From the NCBI GenBank assembly GCA_023014365.1, contig JAEBUN010000022.1, positions 372,001-436,000 of the forward strand: DNA of 64,000 bases, read 5' to 3'. Below, piece by piece: positions 1-12,966 of this stretch (its first letter is position 1; every line of letters starts with the position of its first letter). A program made the translations under genes and the position numbers. Source of the stretch: Lepiota brunneoincarnata (taxonomy: Eukaryota; Basidiomycota; Agaricomycetes; Agaricales; Agaricaceae). The notes under the pieces were generated by a model that did no database searches, had not been told where the DNA came from, and was given only the letters and a program-made list of their open reading frames with translations.

Positions 1-211
1 AGGAAAACGTGATTTACCGGCGCGACCTCCGACACCGCCTCGAACACAATTGCCTGATGCGACGCTCTGCAGAGACCGATTGCAGCTGCAAGACCGGAAG
101 CATTGCCGCCGATGATCAGAGCACGAATGGTGGGATGAAGGTTGGGCTGGAAAGAGAATAATTGAATCGGCGAGGCAATGAAGATAGAAGGGGGGGGGGA
201 GGACTAACCAT
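1..211 (-). CDS. FAD-dependent monooxygenase, copy 1 (5' end only)
   Basis: This is the N-terminal end of a second copy of the monooxygenase at 6882-8957; the rest lies beyond the left edge. Exon 1 appears to end with the initiator ATG itself (211-209). A GT...CAG intron ends at 147, and exon 2 (146 down to about 17) encodes PNLHPTIRALIIGGNASG and continues through an AAIGLCRASHQAIVFEA stretch. The GxGxxG-like glycine-rich loop followed by an acidic residue is the ADP-binding Rossmann fold of the salicylate-hydroxylase-like FAD monooxygenases (family knowledge). Exon 2 ends EVAP next to GTAAAT, the same place as in copy 2. Reading straight through from the ATG hits a stop, so the intron is needed. 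Whether the full gene is intact cannot be seen. Confidence 0.75.
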
Positions 212-425
212 GGTAATTCGTGAAGAGTGGGAGAAAGGGGGGTTATTGATGGTGGTGGAGGTACCGAGCTACCAGTGATAGTAGAAACACCGAGAGGCTG
301 ATTATATAGACGTGGATATGCGAGGAACTTTAGAGAACATATCACAGCTCCCGGACAACTCTCCGGGGTAGCACCACACGTGCAGGTTTGTTGGGGTCAA
401 ACATTCACCCTGGATCCACAAGTAG
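212..425 (-). promoter_or_regulatory. Upstream region of monooxygenase copy 1, duplicated with the gene
   Basis: A TATATA-like box lies at about 303-308. The stretch at about 328-415 (beginning TTTAGAGAACAT, with ACACGTGCAGGTT near 377) matches the upstream region of copy 2 at about 9080-9180. So the duplication included promoter as well as coding sequence. The ACACGTG core is a possible E-box-like site; its function is inferred only. Confidence 0.4.
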
Positions 426-3400
426 GGCTGCATCAACAAAATGTAGATCTCGATTTTTGAGTTTTAGAACTCCAAGAAATCCCAAAAAAGACCAATAAAA
501 ATCAGTGGTAAGTATCAAGGAACTCATGCAGGCCTTGCGACCCTGCGCGAAGCCTCAAAATTGCCTCAGCTCGTAAACAGGTAGAGTATACATCAAGCGA
601 AATACATGTTAAAGTGCATGAGTGCTTCCACTTGCCATGTCCTCGGACTCCCTCTCTTGGTAATCACTTGCACTATCTACTTGCTCAAGTTCAACCACTC
701 CTCACAGACCATGTATTCAAGCACATCAGAGTTGCCAAATCATTCAATTTCAAAGATACACCAAAAGATAAGTAGTACCAAACTCGACACATCAGGTGGC
801 AAGGCAGGGCATGACCTGGTAGCCGATCATCGCAGGTATATATACATTAGGCAATAAATTATTCTTCTGGGATTTTTCGAAACCTGATAGACAGCAGAAT
901 TACAAATTAACCACCCCACAAGTATGCCTCTTTTGCTCCAATCAGGTTTTTCGGCTTTCCTCAACTCAACCATCACCCGGTTATCATCCCGGCCACAACC
1001 GGCATTATTGATTCCGTCTCGTCCCCTTCCCATAAAACATAACCAATAACGAGCGCGGAGTACTCCGCCACCCGATTGAGTAACTCGTCCGTGACGGGGT
1101 GCGGCGGCCGTATTGCGGGAGGCCACAGTGTCATCATTTCTCGCTGGGGTCTATCGGTAGCGAGGACACAGTGAGTCAATTTGGTTTTTGTGGCGTGAGG
1201 AGACCCTGGGGGAAGCTTGATCTAGTCGAAAGCGGTTTCCATGTATCTGACCTAACGACCTCGAGGGCAACCCGGCGGGTCACTCTGATAAAGGACGAGT
1301 AATTCATGCCTGAAAAGATGGTGCAAAGAGACGCGGAGATGATGTTGGGACAGACGATGGTCTGAGAGTCTTTTGTGGCTGCTGAACCCAGTGTGAGAAA
1401 CCTTATGGACTCAACACTCCCCGGTAATGATTGCGGTAGGAGTAAGGTACCGGTTGTTCCATGAGGGGCGGGGCCGTTGTGAATATTTGTAAGTCTGGAC
1501 TTGCTCAATCACATGTCGTAACAACAAATGGAATAAGCAGCCGACGGCGTACTCTCTCCTTTCTATCTTCTACTATCGTCGTCCCCGCATCGATACGCGT
1601 ATATCTCATTTTCTCACGAATAGACTACGGGAATCAATTAAGTTGGCGTGATGTTGTGAGCTGGTACCGTAGTACTAGCTTTCAATACTAAGGATTCTCA
1701 GAACGCTACGTGATGATTAGCCGCTTTTTCTTTGCCCCACCTTTCGTGTCGCTATCTGCACCACGATGTGTATTATTCACAGATTGAACCCAAGCGGACC
1801 ATTAGCAATCGGTCTTGTGAAGAGAGCATAACTGACTTATGTCGGAGGATTACACTACTAGTACTAGAGGAATACGCATTTGGTGCCACTGTGGGGACGG
1901 TAATCCGAATTCCGTTCCTATCACAATTGAAATTTTTATTCCACCCCACTCTCTGGTATTTAAGCAGCTACACATCCACTAAACGACATTACTTCCTACG
2001 ACGAGGATCTCTCCGCTTCTCCTCTCTCTTTCTTCCTCTCACCCATAATCATTTTTCACGGGGTCAAGGAGACGCGCTCAAAGACTTGACCGCACCCAAC
2101 TAGCAAGTACCCCCTGAAGTGCCAATCGTTACACCACAAACCCGGGGGGTAGTTACCCCATCACCAAATCCTCATTTTTGTTCTGACTCATTACATTTTT
2201 TGATCAAGCTTGTGATATTACCACAACCCCCCTGAATAAATATAACCCCCCCAAAAATTTTTATGATCAAGGGATCAATTAACCACGGTTTCAATGGGTT
2301 TTGCACAATTGTGAAGATTTTCGCAACATCACACAATCCATCATAGGCCTAATAATAATTGATAATAATAAAATCACAGCAAAAGTGAGGTTTTATAGAC
2401 CCCATCAGCAGCAGATCTGAACGGACAAATCATTGCCAGGGGAGTGGGTGCCCAACCCCCCCCCCCCGCAACAGTTTCAAAGGGCCATACGTACCCCAAA
2501 TTAATATGATAAACCCAGGCCACCACCATTGCTGTGCTGCCGATGATGCAGGAGTTTGCCACGTGAAATGACTCTCCCCTATTGGACTGTGATTGTTGAG
2601 ACAAGTGGAAATTCGGAGATGGAACGCAAGGGTTTGCATAGCACAAATGCAAGATACAGGGATTCCCGTTATTCATGGGAGGAAGGGACGCTGACAAGTT
2701 GATCGTGTAAGTTTTAAGAGTGTTGAAGATTTCAGCAAAGCCACTCCAATGTCACCCTAGTAAGTGGTCGTAGGAGACAACAAGGGGGTCGGTCGCGCGG
2801 CAGGGTGAAAAAGTAAATATATCATCGTGGCGGGCTCTGTCGGGCAAAGGCCCGATTGAGTTAGTATGTACAGGCAGTGACCAGGTCGGACAAGAACAAT
2901 TAAGGGTCCCGCTCCTGAAGGCGTAGTCGTCATCTAAGATGACATCGACGAAGTCTAGGTAGTTTCAATTGTTGACTTTGACCGCAGACACTGCCCGTGT
3001 CCACATACAACAAGTATCGAACCCCCACTCAGCTACTACGGTTGCAATATGCTTTTCTCCAACAACCCGTGAACAGCACTGCTGCGTGACCAGATGCCAT
3101 TCCCTGCACCTACTTTTCACTTGCGGGTCAAGCTCTTAAAATCTTAAGGGTTATTCGGCCAGAGCAAATTGTACAGAGGAAGGAGAGTACCCGAGGAGGA
3201 GAGAAGGAAAGGGTGGGTTTATCCAAGTTCAGGTGGAGCCTTGCGGACGACTCGTATCAACAAGGTCAGACAGGGTGTTTGTGGTGTGCGCCAGGTTGCC
3301 CAACAATATTCAGAATATTCTCCGACTTCAACGCTTCAGTTCCTCGGGAACAGAAAGTCCGAGGAGTTGTGTCGTATATACAGATTACAAGCCGTTCGTT

Positions 3401-6400
3401 ATCAGTAATTCTTGTCGATAGTCCAACTGTAGCTGATCCCCGTGCTTTGTTCATCCCTTGATGATTTTGATAGTGACGCACAAGGGTAAAATTCCCCTGT
3501 GCCTCTATCCCTGTCCTTACAGGTCCTTGCTCCTCAACCCAAGAATGTCAAGTACGTTTCTTGAAAACGCTCGAGTTACGGCACTCTTGCCACCAGGGCA
3601 ACTCGAATGGTATGTTCTAGTAGTACCGCGTGGGAGACACCATCCCAATTGACACGATCCCAACGCTCCTCTTGTGTGGAGCCAAATCCGAAGATTTGAC
3701 ACACTGGATTGCTAAAATGAATATTTCCCAGCCTACAGATTGGATGCTTTTTTCATTTTCTATATCCATTGTGATAGCTGAGGTTGCAAGTTGCCTCAGG
3801 CCAGTATCACAACAACTGGCAACCTCACATCTTGACGCCCTCCGGAATACTCCCTCTGTTAATCACGGACAGTAATATGGCCCTTCAAATATTTTAACCG
3901 CTTAGCGCTCATCGCCCTGCCATACACTAAAACTTCACCGGCTTTGCGGTCCGCCCATGGTCGTCTCATAGCAAGCCGTTGACAACTAAACGCAAAGGGT
4001 TAGCCGGTGACTGTCCCGAACGCGGACTCGCATGCAACAACACGATGCTTCGTGAATTGTGATCTCGGTTGAACCAGGATCCCGATGATGAACGGTTCGT
4101 TTGATTTATCACAAAACAAGTTGGTCTCTTGAAGGAGGCATGAGAGCCGCGGAATCCCGATCGGGGGAGGGGGGGAAAGGGACTCGCAGTTGAATGGGTG
4201 TTTTTTTGTTCAGCCCAGGATAGGTTAAAGAGTTTCCATGTGGTTACCTGCATGCGCCGAATGCGTAATGTAGGTAGTGTAAGAAAGCAGAACAACTGGG
4301 ATTCTCTATATGCACTACCTGCGTCCAGAGATTGTTCGGGGGAGCGTTTCCTCCGCATAGGGCGTTATCTCTCTATGCTGTATGCCTCCCTTTTGTCTTT
4401 TGTCTTTGTCTTTCTTTGCAGCGAAACCGCAGCGCTCCGTCATTAGCAGCAAAACCCAGATCTAACAGGGTGAGGAGTACTCAGGGATCGTTATGCTCTT
4501 GGGCCATTTGTGGATGGCTAGTGACGAGGCTTATTCCTCTTCCTACTGCACCCACTACACCCTGGCCCTTAATGTCACCAGTTCCGGGCCCGAGGCCCAC
4601 GACACATAAGGTTCCCCCCCCAAACAGTCTCATTGTCGTTCCTTCAGAAACGTCATCACCCCCCCCCTCCCCCCCGCCCGTCAGAACTCGGGCAGGGCCC
4701 CACCTCCCCCACCTATGCGCGAACCTGAAAGGAACGCAGTCCCTGCTCTTCATGCTGTAAAAAGCCATGTCTGTCGATCTCGTAGGGGGGGTTGGTCGGC
4801 ACGGTGAGTGTTGAGTGATATATGGAGTTTCTCATGTTGCGACAAGCCTGTTTGTTACCCTTCTTCCCTTGAGCTGTCAGTCCAAGCTACCGTAGAAGAA
4901 GAATTAAGGTTCCTTGGCAATATACACATATTGACACTCTCACCAACCCCCCCCCTCACTTCAAGCATCCGCGGAACACAACCCTCAGGGATGACACATC
5001 GTCTCCACTATTCAACCTTCGACAAGCCTTTTTGAATAGGCAAAAGGGTGGAACGCTCCGGCACAAAGATCCGTGGCTGTGGAGTATGGGGTGGGGTGGG
5101 GTGGCTTCTTACCATATACCATACAAGTACAAGTTGCACTACGTGTATGTATGTAGTAAGTACGCATCGTTATGCCGTGTGTGTGCGTTCTAAGCGTTAT
5201 TTCATCCCCCCCACCCCCTTCCCGAATTTGCATCTACGAAGTCCTGAGTAGTCCGTCACGGAAGGCCGCACATGCACCGATAGATGGAATAACTCGCCTA
5301 CTACATGGGGTCTCATTTCCGAAGACGCCACCAACACAAATCACCCGGACTTGGACGATTCCAACCTCGTGCGGGGGGAGATGAGATGGGGGACTGGGGA
5401 TGCTGTTCAAAGAACCCTAACCCGTCAGTGTCCATGGCGGAGGTCGGGATGGGCATCTGACCACACACACACAATAAGCCCCTTCCTTCCCCCTCCCCCG
5501 CTGTGCCATCGCTCAGACAAGAACAAACTTGAACGTCGGACATAAGTAGCAGGTGCGACACCACTTGCCACTAACGCGGATACGTATTTACCCTTATTCA
5601 ATAAGCAACTACATAAAATAGACCCGAGAAGCAGCAATGAACGTGTTTGTTTCGTTCCAAGCCCCTATTTAGTACATACAGTAAAGCTCGATGCTCGGCC
5701 CCCCCCCCCCTTCGCCTTCCAACTGAGTAAATTCATTTCAATCAATCAGCCCGTTGTTGTTGTCCGTACAACAAGCAAAATGGGGAAGGTTTAGGCTACA
5801 TTAAGGTCGTACATGGGAGGGGGGGGGACTGCTATCGGACAGTAATATCCGTGGTAATGGAGTGTTTACTCCATATACACACTTCCCCGTTCCCGTTCCC
5901 GTTCAACCCGTCCCTCCCGCTTACGCCTCGGCGGGACATGGCCTTGAGCTTTGTGCAACCGGTATCTACATATCAACTAATATCCGTTACCGTGATAGCA
6001 CTCCGACACCGGGGAACCCGTCAGTAGTCAGAGCGTTTAAAATCGCTTTATGCCAACCGCCGAACTCTTTGCCCTTCTCAAGGTGGCCGGTCCATATAAC
6101 CACCTTGGGGGGTTCGGTGGCGTAGCGTGTAAAACTGAACAGCATAATGTTCACACCGGGCTCCAGTGCCTCGGGGATGTCCGAGCTTGTGTTCAGATGT
6201 GCATACAGGGGCTTGTTTACATGCCAGTGACTTTTGCTCTAGGTGGCGGACATATTACCGTGGCCGCTCAGGCGGGAGATATTTCAACCTCTGTGTATTT
6301 AATAGTCATGAACATGCGCATGAAGGTACTGTGGACAGAAACAGGGAGCAGAGCAGAAACAAGGACATTGGGAAAGCATGAAGACAATGATATTCGTAAA

Positions 6401-6881
6401 CTTTAGCCCCTCCGAGAATGGAATGTTCTAGACGAGTGATACCGGAGGCCATACCAAACCACAGAATAGAGCGTTATTTTTCTTGTTCATCAGAAATCGA
6501 GAGACGAGAAAAAGGAAAGAGCAGGCGGACAGCAAGGCAGAGGATCCAGCGGAAGGTAGAAGATGCAGGCAGGTGTAGTGGGCCGTATGCTTGGGGGGGG
6601 GGGAGGGGGGGGTGGATGGAGCAGAGCGTACGGCGATCTGTACAGTTGTGGGTATATGCTGAATGCGATGAGGTGTAATGACACAGATGTGGATGATAAT
6701 GCCTGAGATGGAAAAGACGTGAAAGAGATGGTGCGGAACAGACGCGTCAGGGCAAATTTGAGAGGAACGAGACAATCAGCCATCGTGGTTACTAACAAGT
6801 GCCGGTACCACTACAAAAAGCCAATAAGTCAGGGACAAAGATAGTCGGGAGGTGAGAGCGGGAAACTCACGGGGGGGACCC
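426..6881. other. 6.5-kb gene-poor stretch
   Basis: I find no reading frame here with recognisable domains, and no chain of frames joined by plausible introns. Open frames are short, overlap on both strands and have biased compositions. What stands out is repeated long C or G tracts: 12 C at 2456-2467, C runs near 4615-4670, 12 C at 5699-5710, G runs near 5820 and 6593-6612. The block at about 1880-2110 has a TATTTAAG box and a pyrimidine-rich leader-like stretch but no diagnostic element ends. The region separates the two monooxygenase copies and may be decayed intergenic or transposon-derived DNA. Confidence 0.5.
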
Positions 6882-8957
6882 TCAATGTTCATTGATATCC
6901 TGGCAGACTACGATCTGCAGAGGCGGGCCCTCCATCGGCGCTATCCCTCGGCAGCTCTCCGCCAACATACCATGTCTCCGCCACCATTCGTCTGCTGCAT
7001 ACTCAGCATTATGCGCAAATTGATCCACGATCGAATGCCACTCTTTCCACCCATCTCCAGGATTCATCCGTGTCCATGGGGATCTCAATCTCGAATAGAT
7101 TGCGGCCGGCATCTCGTTTCCCTCGCATAGCATTGTCACGAGCTTCAGAATAATCAGGGGGGAGAGTCATGAAAATATTGTCGTTAATGGCTTTCACGTG
7201 TCCGCTGATGTCTCTGGGACGGCGCAGCTCCTCATATGCTTCGAGGAGGTCGGGGATCTGTTCGTATCGCCTCAAATACGAGAAGAGACGTCCAAGGGTT
7301 ACCCCGCCTTCAAAGGAATAGGCCGGCTCCTGTGCTGAACCCGGCTAGCAAAAGAGTGATGTTAGGATATGAACACAAGGAAAGTGACTATGGCGGATCT
7401 CACTAAGAAGGGCTGAGCCGCGTCGCCTACGAGGACGAGGTTGCCATCAGGGTGCCACCAGTCACGGAGCGGTGGTCTGTTGTAGTAGGTGACTACATGA
7501 GGGTCACGTCCCCACTCGACAAGCTTGCGGAGTCTAAGCGAAAATGAGTAACGAGACCAAAGTCGGAAATGAGAAGTCCGGTCAGAAGACTCACCGCGGT
7601 TCTGATTGACCCACGGCGCGAGACAGGTACTCCCGTTTCTCCTGCTTCGACCAGCCGCTCATCTTATCGCCGGCAGGCCCGTAGATGACGAGGGCATACT
7701 CAGATTCCATCTATGTGGGGATCCGGGCTGATCAGCACTCATGATTTTGGTGATAACACCCACAGCCAGGTGTGACTAGGGATAGAAACCTACCAGAGGG
7801 AAGCCCTGTGTCGTCATGCCGTCGCCAAACCAGACAGAATTCACACCTTTCTGTGGACGGTGTGAAGAATCCGAGGATAATTGAAGCGGATCAGAAACCG
7901 AAGCGGGATTTGATGCCAACATTGATCGGATAGGGAAGGGAGGAACACGCAAGTGATCAGTCTCCTAACCGGATGGGATGATATGATTCATACCTCGCTC
8001 GTGAGCAGATTGTAGAGAACCGCAGTTTCTTCATCCGCCACTACTTTTTCCCTTGGGACCGTCGTACTGTCGATATGAGATTAACATCGATGACATTGAG
8101 GGAAGGAAGAAAAAAAAGTGAAATGAAAAGCTTACAAGTACACGTTCATGAACGGTTCCAGTGGCTCAGTGTCCTCCTCGGATTCGAAAAGGGTCCGCGA
8201 AATCCCTTCTTCCCCATCTGCTCCAACGATAATATCACCCGACACGGTTTCCCCATCATCCAGCGTGAGCGTTCTCGTTTCAAGGTTTACTCCCACGACC
8301 TTGCGTCCATAATGCAGCTCGGCGCCGGATTCCTCGGCTATGTCATGCAGAAAATGTAGGACATCACCATACTACAGTATATGGAAACGAAAATCAGTGA
8401 GTGGCACAAAGCCAAGACCAAGGCAGCCGTAACGCACTTTAGCAAACAAAAAATCACCCTGGGCGTCCCTTAATAGCTTCCTCCTCCCACACATGGCGGC
8501 CAAGAAACTCGCCCGTCTCCACTAACCGAGGCCCCCAGTAGTTAATATCAACCCACGATCCAAACAAAGTTAGACACCCACTATGGCGACAGTCGACCGC
8601 CCATGAGGAACGGGCGATCTTCCTCAGTCGCTCCTCGTAACCCCATTGGTACAGAACTTTTGTTATGTTGGGTGCCAGACGGCAGCCACCAGTTATCTCC
8701 TGCACGGGGATAGGCATAAGCATGACGGGTGGTGGTCGAGCGGGCGGGGGAGAAAGGTGACGTACCGGTGCGATCTCCGGCCGCGCCTCGAATATAATTG
8801 CCTGATGGCAGGCTCTGGAAAGGGCGATGGCAGCGGCGAGACCAGCAACGTTACCGCCGATTATGAGAGCGCGGATGGTGGGATGAGAGTTGGTCTGGGA
8901 GGAGGATGAGCGAAAGGGCAAGGGGACGAACGACAGCGGAGGGGAGGGACTGACCAT
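6882..8957 (-). CDS. FAD-dependent monooxygenase, copy 2 (salicylate-hydroxylase-like)
   Basis: Likely a flavin-dependent aromatic or terpenoid hydroxylase using NAD(P)H and O2. Exon 1 supplies the Met (8957-8955). Exon 2 (8894-8766) has the dinucleotide-binding loop IRALIIGGNVAGLAAAI. Exon 3 starts at 8699. A later exon (about 8369-8137) carries DIIVGADG, the classical second FAD motif. Exons near 8050-7994, 7855-7795 and 7710-7600 follow. The exon ending at about 7409 has LVLVGDAAQPFL, the third motif (usually GDAAH/QP). The C-terminal part includes YEELRRPR and AEYAADEWWRR. Two one-base frame breaks have no intron to explain them: CCC at 8457-8459 and TTT at 7044-7046 (plus-strand bases). 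Dropping one base at each restores family-like sequence, so they are probably sequence errors, although pseudogenisation is possible. Neighbouring acyltransferases suggest a metabolic locus (inference). Confidence 0.8.
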
Positions 8958-9185
8958 GACAATTCGTGAAGAGCAAAGGAAGGAGGGTAACCGATGATGG
9001 GTGGAGGTACCGAGGCAGTGGTTATATAGGTGTGAAGAATCAGGGTAGCTGGTCAATGGACGTTTCTTGAGCGAGAAGCTTTAGAGAACATGTCACGACT
9101 CTCCAGGGCAGCACCCATTCATACTCAATACACGTGCAGGTTCGTTAGCTCAAAGTTACGTTTTACCCTAGATCCACCAGATCGG
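8958..9185 (-). promoter_or_regulatory. Upstream region of monooxygenase copy 2
   Basis: TATATA lies at about 9019-9024, some 60 bases before the start codon. A conserved block (TTTAGAGAACATG... and ACACGTGCAGGTTCGTTAG near 9130) is shared with the upstream region of copy 1. Conservation between the copies points to shared regulation or a recent duplication. Confidence 0.4.
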
Positions 9186-9243
9186 TCTCTTGTTTGTCAC
9201 TCTATATTCCTCCCGTGCCTAGTACAATACTACATACGCTTTC

Positions 9244-12200
9244 TCAGCACCGACGATGAATCCCCCGGCGCTCCTCCTCCTCGCTGACCCGCTGTCATTC
9301 ATCACATCCCATACATAATGAATGAAAACCACCCACCGATATTCAAACATAAGCTGAGCACCCACAAACAGACACCCTACAACGCCTACGAGGAATCTCA
9401 TCCCTAGATACCAGAAAGTCCACCCAGAACGCCAAGATCCGCAATCAGTCCCCCATCGCGGACAGCCGAGCGCAGAGAGCAACATTAGTCAGAAATTAAA
9501 AAAAAATAAATTATTCAAACCCGGGAAAGAAACAAGTCAGCTTTTCTGATCACGAACCAAACCAAAAATATCGAACTGGCCTTGTGCTGTGCCGAACAAT
9601 TCGCCCACAAAGAAACGGACACCATCCGTGCCGATCACGAAACCGACCAAATTGGCGCCCATCATCATTAATATGTTCCCCACCGCCCCGAGCGCCGCTA
9701 GGTGTCGATACCACGTCCTGTGACCATGCTAGTGGCACATGCATCCCATATTTCCAATTTTCCACGAATTCCAGAATGAGAGTTAGGTCATGCCGGAGTT
9801 GATGACAAAGAGTACGTTTGCAAGAAAGAGATCGCAGTCAGTGAAGGGCCCAAAGGTTCTTTTTTCCACGCACGATCCCCAGATGTCGTGAAAACGACCT
9901 CGGGGTAGGCACATTGTGTTGGCAGATGATATGGGTGTGAATTGAAAGGGGCTTGCCACCCCCACAAAACCATTTCGGTCACAAACAATGCTTTACCCAA
10001 ATCCGTATGGCAAGTTGTTGCCGCATCGGGCAACAAAAAAACTGAAAAAAAAACTTACTTTCGGCATCGGGAGTAACCATCTTGCGAGTAGCTCAGGCAT
10101 AATGAACAAACTGACGAGCCAGCCCCAGGCGAGTAGTTTGAACGTGAGGTCGTGCCAGAGGGCGACAAAGGAGAAAACGAGGACGGTGTTGACGATGACA
10201 TTGTTTGTGCCACCGAGAGGGATATAGATATACCTGAAGACCATCAGTTTTGTATTCGATAGCAAAAATCACAGATGAATAAAACAACAAAAAACCCCAA
10301 CCAGAACGATCCCCTACCTCCCCCTTCATCTAGCGCCCAAGGAAGCAGGATTAGGCATTATCAAGAAGACCGCCCGAGCCATCTTCTTTTATCGAAGCTA
10401 TACTTATCTCCCTTTGCCTTGGTCCCCATCACAAGACTGGGACCATCATGTACCCAGTTTCGACAATTAAAATTTTTCACTGCGAAGGGCACATCTCAAG
10501 AGCAGGGTCGGGAGAAAAGAATCGAAGAGAAGGGCATGCGGCCCAAAAAAAGGGAAACGAGGAACGAGGAAGCCGTCGCACGACCAACAGCGCGAACAAC
10601 GCTAAGGACCAAAGATCTCGGCAATTCAATGCGAGAAGAAGCACTCACCGGATAATCCATAAATTATAACTCCGATGCCAACTTCTCCAGAACCCCATTG
10701 TCGAATAATTATTCGCCATACATCTCACCATGTTCTCTGGCGGATCGACTCCATCTAGGAGCGCCCATAGTCGGAAGAACCGCCACGGGATGAGGAGCTA
10801 CAATACCCGAAGGGAGGTTCAGAACATCGTTAGCCTGGGAACCCAGTAAGAGATAAGAGTAGAGAAAGGTCTAATGAGAAGCGGAGAAAAAGGGGAAATG
10901 AATAACGGAAACAGGTTTGATGTTATGAAGATTAAAAGGCATGAGAGCGATGTAACGATAGATGGGGATTGGATTGAATGGGTGACGAAAGGCGGGGGGG
11001 GCGTACGTGGAGACGGTTGTGATAAATGGTGCAAAACGACAACTTGCGACATCATCAACCATCGTCACACCTCTTACATCCACAAAGTTGACATATAAAT
11101 AGGAGATGACATGGAAAGGAACGGGAGATCGAGGAATCGGTACCTTACCTTTAACCAAACGATGATCAGGTTCCAGAACCCAACCATGCTTATTTGTGCA
11201 GGAGTGAGACCGGTCCAGGCCCTCCTGTCCTTGATGGCAACGACATACATGAAATGTTGAATACATTCCATCGTGAGGAAGGAAAACAGGAAGCGGATGA
11301 AGTACGAGAGGACTGGTGTTGATGTGTGCGGCTGTCTACTGGGGTAACGGTGCTAAGCGACAGAACTTAGCACAAATAAGAGGCTAAGAAGGGACGGAAA
11401 GATATACCTGCCACATGAAGTCGTTGAAGGTGATTATAGGTCCTGCAATGTACAGCGGTGGGTAAAAAGCGTAGGTCACGAAATTTGCGAATGAATAGAC
11501 GGGATCTGGGTGCGGGATGCTCTGCCTTTGCTTTTCCGTCATGTCCTTGCCTCCCTCGCTACCCTAGAGACTGCTCAGACGCAAGAAATAGCATGTTTAT
11601 TTAGAACGAACCTCGATCTCCTTCCCCTTCCGATTGCAAGCCCAGTAATAGTCCATATTAAAAGAGACGAGGCGGAGCATTGTAATGTTGAAGATAATAT
11701 ACCAACGAACATAAACACCCGAGTACTTGTCCTGCAGGGGAAGCAACGGTGACCATGAGTATAGCTCGGTGAAAATGACAGCATACCAGCCAAGCCAACC
11801 CTTCAAACCACCTCCTTATGGGCCATCCCTCGTAGATTTCGCTTCCCAACAAGACAGCGCCATTAAACACCCAAGTCACAAAGGGATTCAGTTTGGACCC
11901 TTTCAGGCTCTTGGCAATGGAGTAGTTCAGATAGAGTATGAGTAGGATTTTGGCCGCGTTCAATCCATGAAGGGCTGTTACAGCAATTAGGGAAAATATA
12001 AGGTTAAATTTGAGGGATGAGGGTGAATTGATCCGTGCTCTCTTTCGTGCTGCAGACGAGGGCGAAGCGGGAGTTGAAGGATTCGGGGTAGCAGGAAGTA
12101 GCGATGAGATTAGTTTCGCAAAAAGGTGAAGGAGAATAGCGGCGGTAAGTATTGGGAGGTTATTTCTGAATGAACGATATTGTGCATCGCTATTGTCCTA

Positions 12201-12676
12201 AGAGAGAGTGAGATTAAGCGAAGAGAGGAAGAGATAAGGAGCATATGCGCACGGTCAATCGGCCTGGTATCCAGCCCTCTTCAAGCCTGCTCCGGTAAAA
12301 CGGAAAGTTTGGATGCGATGCTAGAGTTGGCTCCTTGGATACAGCAAGTACGTCACAAGGAGTGGAAAGGCGTACGCGAACTCAAAGAGACGGGTATCCA
12401 AATCATAATGGGTATGACCACCAACGCAACGCCATAGTAGATCTTGAACTCCAGCGTACCCAACCGTGAGGGAGATGTACGGTTTATACCGGTCTCAGAA
12501 CTCGTCGTAAGAGCCTGGCGCTTCGACGAAGGGATGTTTACGGTAAGATCAGTGAGCTGAAAGCCGCCTGGCTTTTGACGCAGTGCTGTGCCCATTATCC
12601 TTGTTGGATCCGTTGTGGTGTCTGTGGGACTGTGCAGTGGAAGGAGGGGAATTTGAGTGTCTTCGTCAGGGTTCAT
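9244..12676 (-). CDS. GUP1: GUP1-type MBOAT O-acyltransferase
   Basis: Homologue of yeast Gup1, a polytopic ER-membrane O-acyltransferase that remodels GPI-anchor lipid (family knowledge). In order: an N-terminal cytosolic part and first membrane span ending near 12353 ([19 protein letters not shown]); [20 protein letters not shown] near 12320-12250; membrane exons with [20 protein letters not shown] near 11970; a DYY segment near 11650; [19 protein letters not shown] from 11271; and the MBOAT core YIPLGG...[10 protein letters not shown] at 10230-10130, whose His is the expected catalytic residue. [17 protein letters not shown] and DGVR lie near 9700-9620, [14 protein letters not shown] near 9390-9340, and the last exon ends [12 protein letters not shown] at the TGA (9246-9244). 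Order, motifs and both ends fit a full-length Gup1. The start is uncertain: Met at 12676 or 12595. I see no frame break in the exons I traced. Confidence 0.88.
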
Positions 12677-12966
12677 GCCAGTGCTAACAGTTGCGCGTAC
12701 AGAACATGGATGTTGTCGACAATGATGTGACGGAACTTTCGTGATGCAACGGCGGCTGCTGCCGGGCCGCACCAAAGAATTTCTTGACAAGAATAATCCA
12801 TCTTTTTGCTCATCGCGCCACTGGACGACCATTGTCTCCATGCTTAATATCCAAAGGATCAGAATATGCACACAAAAGCGCTCAAAAGACGCATCTCGCA
12901 GTGCTGGTCTATTTGTCAGTGATGGGAAGGGTCAAATTTTTAATACTCTGCTCGTCCCCGACGCCC
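12677..12966. promoter_or_regulatory. Shared divergent promoter, GUP1 / wax-synthase-like gene
   Basis: About 290 bases separate the proposed start of GUP1 (minus) from the start of the acyltransferase (plus). Both genes would have to be driven from here. No TATA box or other site is convincing. If the GUP1 start is at 12595, the region is about 370 bases. Confidence 0.4.

Noticed and set aside
1880..2110. TTTGGTGCCACTGTGGGGA and a TATTTAAG leader resembling an LTR-retrotransposon start
   Set aside because: No TG...CA ends, target duplication, primer-binding site or gag/pol frame could be found nearby.
6428..6798. Overlapping Pro/Ser-rich open frames on the minus strand just downstream of the monooxygenase
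   Set aside because: They arise from poly-C tracts and pyrimidine-rich sequence; no start context, introns or domain.
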